Source: Dehalococcoidia bacterium
GTDB lineage: Bacteria > Chloroflexota > Dehalococcoidia > Tepidiformales > Tepidiformaceae
Direction: 5' to 3'
DNA: 38,874 bases
Assembly: GCA_022827945.1 (NCBI GenBank)
Contig: JAJEIT010000099.1
Coordinates: 1-38,874 of the forward strand
A program made the position numbers and the translations under genes. Under the pieces are notes generated by a model. The model did not search any database. It was not told the DNA's origin and saw nothing but the letters and a program-made list of their open reading frames with translations. How positions within the stretch are numbered: the stretch's first letter is position 1; each line of letters starts with the position of its first letter. Below, piece by piece: positions 29,665-38,874 of this stretch.

Positions 29665-30444
29665 TCAGGCCGGCGCGAGGGCCGCGATCTCCTTCAGGCT
29701 CTGCTCCCGCGGCGTGCCGGACGTGCCGAACACGAACGTCTCCCCCGAGGGGCCGTCCGACCCGTGCGAGAGGATGTTGATGACGGCCTGGCCGACGTCC
29801 GAGGCGCGCATCCCCGCCTCCGCCGCCGCCACCGAGACCGCGCGCAGCATCGGCGTGTCCGTCGCGCCCATGCAGAGGCCGTTCACGCGGATGTTGTGCT
29901 CGGCCAGCTCGATCGCCCACGTCTCCACCTGGCGCCACTGCACCCACTTGGCGCAGTCGTAGCCGCTGGCGGCGCCGCCCGTCATCAGGTGGCCTTCCTT
30001 GATGTGCTCCGTGATGACGTTGAGGATCTCGCCCCCGCCCGCGGCCCGCATGGCGGGCACGGCCGCGGTCGCGCAGTAGAAGCTGCCCATCGCGCAGATG
30101 TCGATGGAGCGCTCGTAGGCGTCCGTCTGCGATTCGTAGCTGCCGCCCGTGAGCGTCGTGTCCGCGTAGATGGCGGCGTTGTTCACGAGCACGTCGATGC
30201 GTCCCAGGCGCTGCAGGGCGCTGTTCATGGCCCGGCGCACCTGCACCTTGTCCGCGACGTCGCAGTCGATCGCGATCCCCTCGCGGCCCGTGGCCCGCAC
30301 CTGCGCGGCCGTCTCCGCGTTGCTGGCGGCGTCGATGTCGAGGCTGGCGACGTCCGCGCCGTTCTCGGCCAGCGCCACCGCGATCCCGCGTCCGATCCCG
30401 ACCGCGCCTCCGGTCACGACGGCGACTTTCCCCTCAAGCAGCAT
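29665..30444 (-). CDS. Short-chain dehydrogenase/reductase, atypical active site
   Basis: A 259-aa SDR-fold protein: VTGGAVGIGRGIAVALAENG, LVNNAAIY (NNAG variant), and YDCAK for the Tyr/Lys pair. The usual Ser of NxSS is not seen; the region reads ILNVITEHIKEGH, so a Thr or Glu occupies the position. This could make it a non-catalytic or altered-reaction member. The rest fits the family (NIRVNGLCMGATDTPML). It is about 120 nt from the Rieske gene. Confidence 0.85.
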   Translation of the reverse strand: MLLEGKVAVVTGGAVGIGRGIAVALAENGADVASLDIDAASNAETAAQVRATGREGIAIDCDVADKVQVRRAMNSALQRLGRIDVLVNNAAIYADTTLTGGSYESQTDAYERSIDICAMGSFYCATAAVPAMRAAGGGEILNVITEHIKEGHLMTGGAASGYDCAKWVQWRQVETWAIELAEHNIRVNGLCMGATDTPMLRAVSVAAAEAGMRASDVGQAVINILSHGSDGPSGETFVFGTSGTPREQSLKEIAALAPA

Positions 30445-30554
30445 GACGTACCTCCCGTTCCTGCTTCGAAAGCGCGCCGATTCTGGCCGATCGCGCGCCG
30501 CCCCGCCATGCCCCCGGAAGGGCGGGGCGCAACCGGCGCGTAGACTCGGCGCTC

Positions 30555-31814
30555 ATGCCCGACGGTCGCCTGCAGGCCTTTCGCGCGTTCCGCCACCGGA
30601 ACTTCCGCTACCTGCTGGCGGGAACGGTCCTCGTCGGGCTCGTGCAGCCCCTCCACTTCGTCACCCAGATCTTCTGGGTTCAGGAGGTCTACCCCGACCT
30701 CCAGATTATCTATACGGGCTTCCTCATGGGCGCCCGGGGCGTCGCCACCCTGCTCTTCAGCCTGATCGGAGGCGCGATCGCCGACCGCTTCGAGCGGCGC
30801 CTCGTGCTCCTCGGCTGCGAGTCGGCCACGCTCGTCCTGAGCGCCTTCGTCGCCCTCCTCATGCTGACCAGCCCCTTCGGGGAGGCGACGTTCTTCGGCG
30901 TCCTGGTGCTCACCTTCCTCGCGGCGGCCACGCAGGCGATCGACCACCCCGCCCGCCAGGCGAGCATCCCCGCCGCGGTTGGCATGGACGACCTCGGGAA
31001 CGCGATCAGCCTCAACTCTGCTGCCCAGCAGCTCATGATCCCGATCACGATCCCGCTCGCGGCCGTCCTCAACGACGTCGTCGGGCCGGGTGCGCTCTAC
31101 GCGGGCTCGCTCGTCACCTGGATCGGCATCATCCCGCTCATCGCCGCGCTCAACTACAGCAGCCGCGGCGAGGCCGGCCGCCAGATGTTCCGCGCCGTCG
31201 GCGAAGGCCTCCGGTACACCTGGAGCCACGTCATCATCCTCGCGGCTGTCGGTCTCCTGTTCGTCATGAACGGCGTCGGCATGCCCGGCGTGGGCAACCT
31301 CGGCATCATCTGGGCGACCGAGATCCTCGACGTCGGCGGCAGGGGATTCGCGCTCATGGCGTTCGGCTGGGGTGGTGGCGCCGTCGTCGGTTCGATGTTC
31401 TTCGCCCAGCGCCCGGACGTCGCCGGACGCGGCTCGACCCTCGTGCTGGCCGCCTTGGCCTTCGCCGTCAGCGCGATCGTGTTCGCCTATTCGCGTTCCA
31501 TCTGGCTCACGGCCGCGACGAACGTCGGCCTCGGGGTCGCCCTCAGCGCCTCGTCGATCAGCGCGGCTGTCATCATCCAGCGAACGGTCGACGAGGGGGT
31601 GCGTGGGCGCGTGATGGGCCTGTTGCCCCTCACCAACGGCGTCGCCATGCTGCTGACCTTCCCGATCAGCGCCGTGGCCCAGCAGGCGGGCCTCCCGATC
31701 GTGCTCGTGTTCCTCGGCTGGGCGACGCTGGGGCTCTCCGCCGCGATCGCCCTGGTCGTCCCGCAGCTCCGCCGCGTCCGCCCCGAGCCGGTTTACTCCA
31801 GCGCCCCCGGGTAA
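30555..31814 (+). CDS. MFS transporter
   Basis: A 419-aa protein with the major facilitator pattern: about 10-12 membrane helices, an N-terminal FRAFRHRNFRYLLAGTVLVG, and the loop 2-3 motif GGAIADRFERRLVLLGCE with the conserved Asp-Arg pair. It belongs to the MFS_3-like (drug or metabolite efflux) type. The start ATG lies 8 nt after TAGACT (30541-30546), so it is possibly leaderless. Given the neighbouring oxygenases, it could export or import their substrate, but this is speculative. Confidence 0.9.
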   Translation: MPDGRLQAFRAFRHRNFRYLLAGTVLVGLVQPLHFVTQIFWVQEVYPDLQIIYTGFLMGARGVATLLFSLIGGAIADRFERRLVLLGCESATLVLSAFVALLMLTSPFGEATFFGVLVLTFLAAATQAIDHPARQASIPAAVGMDDLGNAISLNSAAQQLMIPITIPLAAVLNDVVGPGALYAGSLVTWIGIIPLIAALNYSSRGEAGRQMFRAVGEGLRYTWSHVIILAAVGLLFVMNGVGMPGVGNLGIIWATEILDVGGRGFALMAFGWGGGAVVGSMFFAQRPDVAGRGSTLVLAALAFAVSAIVFAYSRSIWLTAATNVGLGVALSASSISAAVIIQRTVDEGVRGRVMGLLPLTNGVAMLLTFPISAVAQQAGLPIVLVFLGWATLGLSAAIALVVPQLRRVRPEPVYSSAPG

Positions 31815-31824
31815 GGCGCGGCCC

Positions 31825-34272
<2,448 letters not shown>

Positions 34273-34333
34273 CGGGGTCATTCCTCCTGCCCCGCGGGCG
34301 CGGGGTCTTCCGAAGCGGGCGGTATGGGTCTGG

Positions 34334-34711
34334 CTAGCGGGCGGGGCGGCCCTCGCTGTCGATGGCGGGCGCCGGAAGCCGCGTCCGGCGAATGGTGTCG
34401 AGCTCGGCCTTCACCTCGTCGAGCTCAGCCTGGAGCGTGCGCAGCTGGTCGCTCATGCGCAGCACCACCTCCACGCCGGCGAGGTTCACGCCGAGCTCCT
34501 CGATGAGGCGCTGGGCCTGGCGGATGCGGTGGATGTCGGCGTTCGAGTACATGCGGATGTTGCCGCTCGTGCGGTGCGGCCGGATGAGCCCGGCGCGCTC
34601 GTAGTAGCGCAGCGTCTGCTGGTGCAGCCCCACCAGCCGCGACGCGATCGAGATGACGTAGCAGGGCTCGTCGTCGCGGAGGGGCTCGTCGGGTGGTCGG
34701 CGGCGGGGCAT
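34334..34711 (-). CDS. hspR: MerR-type heat-shock repressor HspR
   Basis: A 125-aa MerR-family protein: CYVISIASRLVGLHQQTLRYYERAGLIRPHRTSGNIRMYS is the winged helix with HspR features. A leucine-rich helix follows (IRQAQRLIEELGVNLAGVEVVLRM). HspR represses dnaK/dnaJ/clp genes at HAIR elements (CTTGAGT-N7-ACTCAAG). It lies between dnaJ and clpC, as in Actinobacteria. I see no good HAIR match in this operon's promoter. AGGAAGG lies upstream of the ATG at 34711. Confidence 0.93.
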   Translation of the reverse strand: MPRRRPPDEPLRDDEPCYVISIASRLVGLHQQTLRYYERAGLIRPHRTSGNIRMYSNADIHRIRQAQRLIEELGVNLAGVEVVLRMSDQLRTLQAELDEVKAELDTIRRTRLPAPAIDSEGRPAR

Positions 34712-34737
34712 CGGTTCGTCCTTCCTGGTTGGCTGGC

Positions 34738-35753
<1,016 letters not shown>

Positions 35754-35850
35754 CAAGGTTACAGAAGGGAAGCTGATAAGGCCTTTATAAGGTCTGGGTG
35801 TGGCGAGAGGTGGAGACGGAACCCGGGGCCGGTGGGGGCAGGGCACGCAA

Positions 35851-35874
35851 AGCGGGAGGCATTCGCCTCCCGCT
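35851..35874 (-). terminator. Terminator after the 71-aa gene
   Basis: AGCGGGAGGC (35851-35860) pairs perfectly with GCCTCCCGCT (35865-35874) over a 4-nt loop. It lies 29 nt past the stop at 35903 on the minus strand and is followed there by a short T stretch. Confidence 0.75.
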
Positions 35875-35902
35875 GGTGGATTTGGTCGACGGGAGCGGGC
35901 GC

Positions 35903-36118
35903 CTAGGCGCTCGCGACTTCCTCGGTGATGTCCTCGACCACGATCTGGTTCGAAGCGTCGACGTTGATGCGGACGATCTTGCCGTCCTCGAGCAGGGCCT
36001 CGACGTTCTGCTGGTGCGAACGCCAGCCCTTGGGGAAGGCGTAGCCATTCTCCTCGAGCGCCTCGAGGAAGAAGTAGCTCATCGTCATCGGGGCCAGGTA
36101 GAAATCGGTGCTGTCCAT
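35903..36118 (-). CDS. Small acidic protein of unknown function
   Basis: A 71-aa protein: MDSTDFYLAPMTMSYFFLEA then LEENGYAFPKGWRSHQQNVEA, LLEDGKIVRINVDASNQIVV and EDITEEVASA. No family is recognised. Its acidic tail and compact alternating pattern suggest a small folded protein. GAGGGAG lies upstream of the ATG at 36118. The perfect hairpin downstream makes it a self-contained transcription unit. It is divergent from uspA. Confidence 0.65.
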   Translation of the reverse strand: MDSTDFYLAPMTMSYFFLEALEENGYAFPKGWRSHQQNVEALLEDGKIVRINVDASNQIVVEDITEEVASA

Positions 36119-36281
36119 TTGCGCTCTCCCTCGTGGTTCGAACCGCTCTGCGGCCCGAGCGCGCCCATTATGGCGATCCGAGCGCCAGCGTGCCACGCCG
36201 GACCCGGATACGCGCGCGCAGCCGTACGGTAGCATCCCCGCGGGTATTCGGTCGCCACCCGATGGGCCAGCGCGCGCCGCA

Positions 36282-36310
36282 TTGTGCGCGGAGCCCTGCG
36301 GCAGTATTCT
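36282..36310 (+). promoter_or_regulatory. Promoter of the uspA-trkA-pheA operon
   Basis: TTGTGC (36282-36287) and TATTCT (36305-36310) are 17 nt apart, a good sigma-70 promoter upstream of the ATG at 36337. Confidence 0.7.
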
Positions 36311-36336
36311 CGCTCGTCGCGGAGGGACGTTTCGCA

Positions 36337-36810
36337 ATGGCGAGATTCCGTTCCATCCTGGCCCCCGTGGTGGATGACTCGGCCAGCCTTGAGGCCGTCG
36401 CCGTGGGCGCCGCGCTGGCGCGCCAGGAGAAAGGCGCCCTCACCCTCCTGCATGTCATCGAAGTCGAGCGCAGCCTGCCCGTCACCGCCGACCTGGACCT
36501 GGAAGCCCAGCGCGGCGAGGAGTTGCTGCGCCGCGCCCGCGCCCTCGCCGAGGGCGAGGGCAACGGCGCCACCATCGAGGACGAGCTGCTGCAGGCGCGC
36601 GTCGCCGGCCCCGCCATCGTGGAGGAGGCCGAGGCGCGCGGCGTCGACGTGATCATGCTCGGCGTCGGCTGGACCCCCCTCCTCGGCCAGTTCGAGGTCG
36701 GCCCGACCGCCGGCTACGTCCTCAAGCACGCCTCCTGCAACGTCTGGATCGTGCGCGAGCCGCTGGAGCTGCCCGCTCCCGCCGCCGGGAAGGCCGCGGC
36801 CCGCCGGTGA
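36337..36810 (+). CDS. Universal stress protein (UspA family)
   Basis: A 157-aa UspA-domain protein: MARFRSILAPVVDDSASLEA at the start, then ALTLLHVIEVERS, and the C-terminal GVGWTPLLGQFEVGPTAGYVLKHASCNVWIVREP. The glycine-rich ATP loop (GxxGxGxxxxGS-type) is degenerate. UspA proteins help in stress survival and often regulate transporters. The gene overlaps trkA by GTGA at 36807-36810, so the two are coupled. It could therefore regulate potassium transport, which is inference. GGAGG lies upstream of the ATG. Confidence 0.88.
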   Translation: MARFRSILAPVVDDSASLEAVAVGAALARQEKGALTLLHVIEVERSLPVTADLDLEAQRGEELLRRARALAEGEGNGATIEDELLQARVAGPAIVEEAEARGVDVIMLGVGWTPLLGQFEVGPTAGYVLKHASCNVWIVREPLELPAPAAGKAAARR

Positions 36811-37217
36811 ACGTCGTCATCATGGGCTGCGGGCGCACCGGCGCCGCCATCGCCGCCAGCCTCGACCGCGACGGCCACCAGGTCACCGTGCTCGACCTCG
36901 ACTCCGGCCAGTTCCGCCGCCTGCCCGACGGTTTCGGCGGACGCATGGCCGTCGGCAACGGCATGGACGCCGAGGTCCTGGAGCGCGCCGGCGCCCGCGA
37001 TGCGGACGCCTTCGTCGCCGTCACCCAGGGCGATAACCGTAACTACTTCGCCAGCCAGCTCGCCCGCGAGCTCCTCGGCGTGAAGAACGTCGTTTGCCGC
37101 ACGAAGGATCCGGAGCGGGGCGAGATCTTCGGCCACCTCGGGCTCCAGACCTACAGCCCCACCAGCGCGGGCGCGGAGGCGATCCTCGCCATGCTGCCCG
37201 AGTCGGGACCGGCCTGA
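36807..37217 (+). CDS. TrkA-N (RCK) domain protein
   Basis: A 136-aa protein consisting of one RCK_N (NAD-binding) domain: NVVIMGCGRTGAAIAASLDRDG (GxGRTG), VTVLDLDSGQFRRL, FVAVTQGDNRNYFASQLARE, NVVCRTKDPERGEIF. RCK_C is absent, so it is shorter than full TrkA. It starts with GTG in the GTGA overlap with the Usp gene. The neighbouring TrkA is full length, and the two likely work together to gate a K+ channel or transporter; the pore subunit is not in the window. Confidence 0.85.
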   Translation: MNVVIMGCGRTGAAIAASLDRDGHQVTVLDLDSGQFRRLPDGFGGRMAVGNGMDAEVLERAGARDADAFVAVTQGDNRNYFASQLARELLGVKNVVCRTKDPERGEIFGHLGLQTYSPTSAGAEAILAMLPESGPA

Positions 37218-37220
37218 GCC

Positions 37221-37895
37221 GTGTACGTCATCATCGCCGGCGGCGGCAAGGTCGGGTACTACCTCGGGCGCGAGCTCCTCAGCGGCGACCACGAGATGCT
37301 CGTCATCGAGCGCAGCGCCTCCCGCGCCGCCGAGATCAACGACCTGCTCGAGGGCACGGTCCAGCAGGGCGACGCCTGCGAGGCGTCCGTGCTCGACGGC
37401 GCCGGCATCGCCCGCGCCGATCTCGTCGCGGCCGTCACCGGCGACGACGAGGACAACCTCGTCGTCTGTGAGATCGCGCGCTACCGGGGCGTGCCCCGCG
37501 TCCTCGCCCGCGTCAACAACCCCACGAACGCGGTCCTCTTCCAGAAGCGCGGCATCGAGACGACCGTCTCCGCCACGGAGGCGATCCTCTCCCAGATCGA
37601 GCAGGAGCTTCCCGTCACCTCGATGGTCCCGGTGATGCAGCTCCACCAGGGGCTGGAGCTGGTCGAGGTGCGCCTTTCGGAGACCTCGCCCGTGGTGGGA
37701 CGGACGCCCCGCGAGGTGCTGCTGCCCCCCGAATCGCTCATCGCCCTCATCGTCGATTCCGGGGGCGTGCCCCGCGTCCCCGGCGCCGACACGACCCTCA
37801 CCGTCGGCGACGCCCTCGTCGTCGTAACCCGCGCCGAGAGCAGGGGGATGCTCCAGGAAGCGCTCATCGGGGGCGCGCATGGGTTCGACACCTGA
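37221..37895 (+). CDS. TrkA-family potassium uptake regulator (RCK_N + RCK_C)
   Basis: A 224-aa protein: VIIAGGGKVGYYLGRELLSGDH (RCK_N), AAVTGDDEDNLVVCEIARYR, and C-terminal RCK_C (LELVEVRLSETSPVVGRTPRE to LTVGDALVVVTRAESRGML). The RCK_C part often binds nucleotide ligands such as c-di-AMP. It lies 3 nt after the first TrkA gene. The GTG start is near the previous stop. It overlaps slightly with the upstream start of pheA if a longer pheA start is used. Confidence 0.88.
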   Translation: MYVIIAGGGKVGYYLGRELLSGDHEMLVIERSASRAAEINDLLEGTVQQGDACEASVLDGAGIARADLVAAVTGDDEDNLVVCEIARYRGVPRVLARVNNPTNAVLFQKRGIETTVSATEAILSQIEQELPVTSMVPVMQLHQGLELVEVRLSETSPVVGRTPREVLLPPESLIALIVDSGGVPRVPGADTTLTVGDALVVVTRAESRGMLQEALIGGAHGFDT

Positions 37896-37911
37896 GGCGG
37901 GAGGGTCCGGC

Positions 37912-38730
37912 GTGAAGGTCGCCTTCCTCGGCCCGCCGGGCACCTTCGGCGAAGAGGCCGCGCGGCGCTACTTCCCCGGCTCCGAGCTGCTCCCCTGCCA
38001 GACGCACGGCGCCGTCGCCCGCGCCGTCGAGGCGGGCGAGGCCGAGACCGGCGTCATGGCCATCGAGAACTCGCTCAACGGCTCCGTGCCCGAGACCCTC
38101 GACATCCTCATCCACGAGACCGCCCTCAAGATCCAGGGCGAGGTGCTCGTGCCCGTCGTCCACAACCTCGTCGCCTCCCCGGGCACGGCCATCGGCGACA
38201 TCGACCTGATCTACTCGCACCCGCAGGCGCTGGGACAGTGCCGCGTCTTTCTCGGGCAGCACTGCCCCGAGGCCCAGCGCGCCGCCGCGCTCTCCACCGC
38301 CCAGGCCGTCGAGCTCGCCGTCGCGCACCGGGGCACCGGCGCCATCTCCACCGTCCGCGCCGCCGAGATTTACGGCGCCGACGTGCTCGCCGAGGCCATC
38401 CAGGACCAGGACAGCAACGCCACCCGCTTCGTCGTCGTGGGCCGGCACGAGCCGGAGCCCTCGGGCCGCGACCGCACCTCCATCGCCTTCGAGTTCTCGG
38501 GCGACAGCCCCGGGCTCCTCACCGCCGCCCTCACCGAGTTCTCCAGCCGCGGCATCAACTGCACCAAGATGGAGAGCCGTCCCACGCGCGCGACCTTCGG
38601 CGAGTACATCTTCCTCATCGACTTCGAGGGCCACGCGCGCGACCCCGGGTGCGCCGCCGCCCTCGACGGGCTGCGCGGCATGACGAGCATGCTCAAGGTC
38701 TTCGGCAGCTACCCCCAGGCGGCTCGATGA
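37912..38730 (+). CDS. pheA: Prephenate dehydratase
   Basis: A 272-aa enzyme of phenylalanine synthesis: prephenate to phenylpyruvate. It begins MKVAFLGPPGTFGEEAARRYFPG after the GTG, contains MAIENSLNGSVPETLD, the SNATRFVVVGRHE motif with the catalytic Thr-Arg-Phe, and ends in an ACT domain (IAFEFSGDSPGLLTAAL...GINCTKMESRPTR) that binds Phe for feedback control. The GTG at 37912 has GGGAGGG 7 nt upstream. An ATG at 37879 overlaps the end of the TrkA gene and adds 11 residues. Confidence 0.95.
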   Translation: MKVAFLGPPGTFGEEAARRYFPGSELLPCQTHGAVARAVEAGEAETGVMAIENSLNGSVPETLDILIHETALKIQGEVLVPVVHNLVASPGTAIGDIDLIYSHPQALGQCRVFLGQHCPEAQRAAALSTAQAVELAVAHRGTGAISTVRAAEIYGADVLAEAIQDQDSNATRFVVVGRHEPEPSGRDRTSIAFEFSGDSPGLLTAALTEFSSRGINCTKMESRPTRATFGEYIFLIDFEGHARDPGCAAALDGLRGMTSMLKVFGSYPQAAR

Positions 38731-38874
38731 CCAGGGCGGCGGCGGCCGCCGCCTTGGCGCTCGTCCTGGCGCTCGCGGCCCTCGCCTGCGGCGGCTCCGA
38801 CCCGGAGACGCCCCCCGCCGCGCCCACCCGGGCCCCCGCCACGGAGCCCGCCGCCACCGCCACCGCGACCGCCA
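38727..38874 (+). CDS. Lipoprotein, N-terminal end (partial)
   Basis: The last 49 codons of the window begin a lipoprotein: a basic start (MTRAA), hydrophobic segment, lipobox LALAAL-AC-GG at Cys24-26, and a Pro/Thr/Ala linker (SDPETPPAAPTRAP). The ATG overlaps pheA's stop as ATGA. The linker style is like that of the lipoproteins near 1512, but the domain is outside the window. Confidence 0.75.
   Translation, partial: MTRAAAAAALALVLALAALACGGSDPETPPAAPTRAPATEPAATATATA

Noticed and set aside
34290..34305. CCCCGCG-GG-CGCGGGG hairpin before clpC as terminator or attenuator
   Set aside because: Stem of only 6-7 bp with a 2-nt nominal loop and no T-run; such palindromes are expected by chance at this GC level.

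Overview
The window is a very GC-rich bacterial chromosome segment with dense, mostly short-spaced genes. It opens inside a translation/secretion cluster (end of tuf, then rpmG, secE, nusG) and carries a dnaJ-hspR-clpC stress operon, ruvB, htpX and pheA. It also holds unusually many flavin monooxygenases, Rieske oxygenases and short-chain dehydrogenases. I infer a Chloroflexota member, possibly of the Dehalococcoidia/SAR202 kind, from the luciferase-like and Rieske paralogues, the HspR-type heat-shock operon and the four-cysteine HTH protein. No rRNA or unambiguous phylogenetic marker other than these proteins is present, so this is inference. I found no tRNA, rRNA, CRISPR array, transposase or prophage.

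Layout. 1-1415: tuf end, rpmG, secE, nusG. The usual rplK-rplA-rplJ-rplL genes do not follow. 1512-3731: two lipoproteins, each with two copies of the same unrecognised domain. 3735-5289: a membrane-anchored DsbA-family thioredoxin and a His-rich membrane protein, overlapping. 5436-8081: small membrane protein, alpha/beta hydrolase, a HicB-like protein with a small overlapping partner, and an Fpg/Nei-family protein with an altered zinc finger. 8086-9398: sulfurtransferase and SufE, translationally coupled. 9536-12624: small proteins, M16 peptidase and ruvB. 12748-15042: small hypotheticals, an unexplained 0.3 kb gap, a four-Cys HTH protein under a palindromic operator, HtpX, and a second HicB-like protein. 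15052-20508: Nudix hydrolase, SnoaL-like protein, three tandem luciferase-like oxidoreductases, and a Rieske oxygenase.

20575-21491 is the most unusual stretch. Four tiny paralogous genes in a row (57-64 codons) have variable N-termini but an almost invariant basic C-terminus (PRFGLLRRxVRxIRGGGD). Each has its own TANAGT -10-like box 15-17 nt before its ATG. Two further small charged proteins follow. 22207-24985: an acyl-CoA-dehydrogenase-fold protein, a TPR-like protein, a relic of a RelB-type antitoxin, and a second alpha/beta hydrolase. Heptanucleotide tandem repeats lie at the gene starts here. 25071-27292: siroheme synthesis (CobA-HemD fusion and a sirohydrochlorin chelatase). 27302-31814: SDR, second Rieske oxygenase, SDR, MFS transporter. 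31825-35715: dnaJ-hspR-clpC. 35903-38874: small protein, UspA, two TrkA-type proteins, PheA, and the start of another lipoprotein.

Regulation. Many starts sit only 6-10 nt after a TAnnnT hexamer (often within GGGTAGnnT), which suggests leaderless or near-leaderless transcription. Two GAAC-N4-GTTC palindromes, at ruvB and at the four-Cys HTH gene, look like LexA (SOS) operators. The oxygenases, dehydrogenases, hydrolases and exporter together suggest oxidative breakdown of organic compounds, but no substrate can be assigned from sequence alone.
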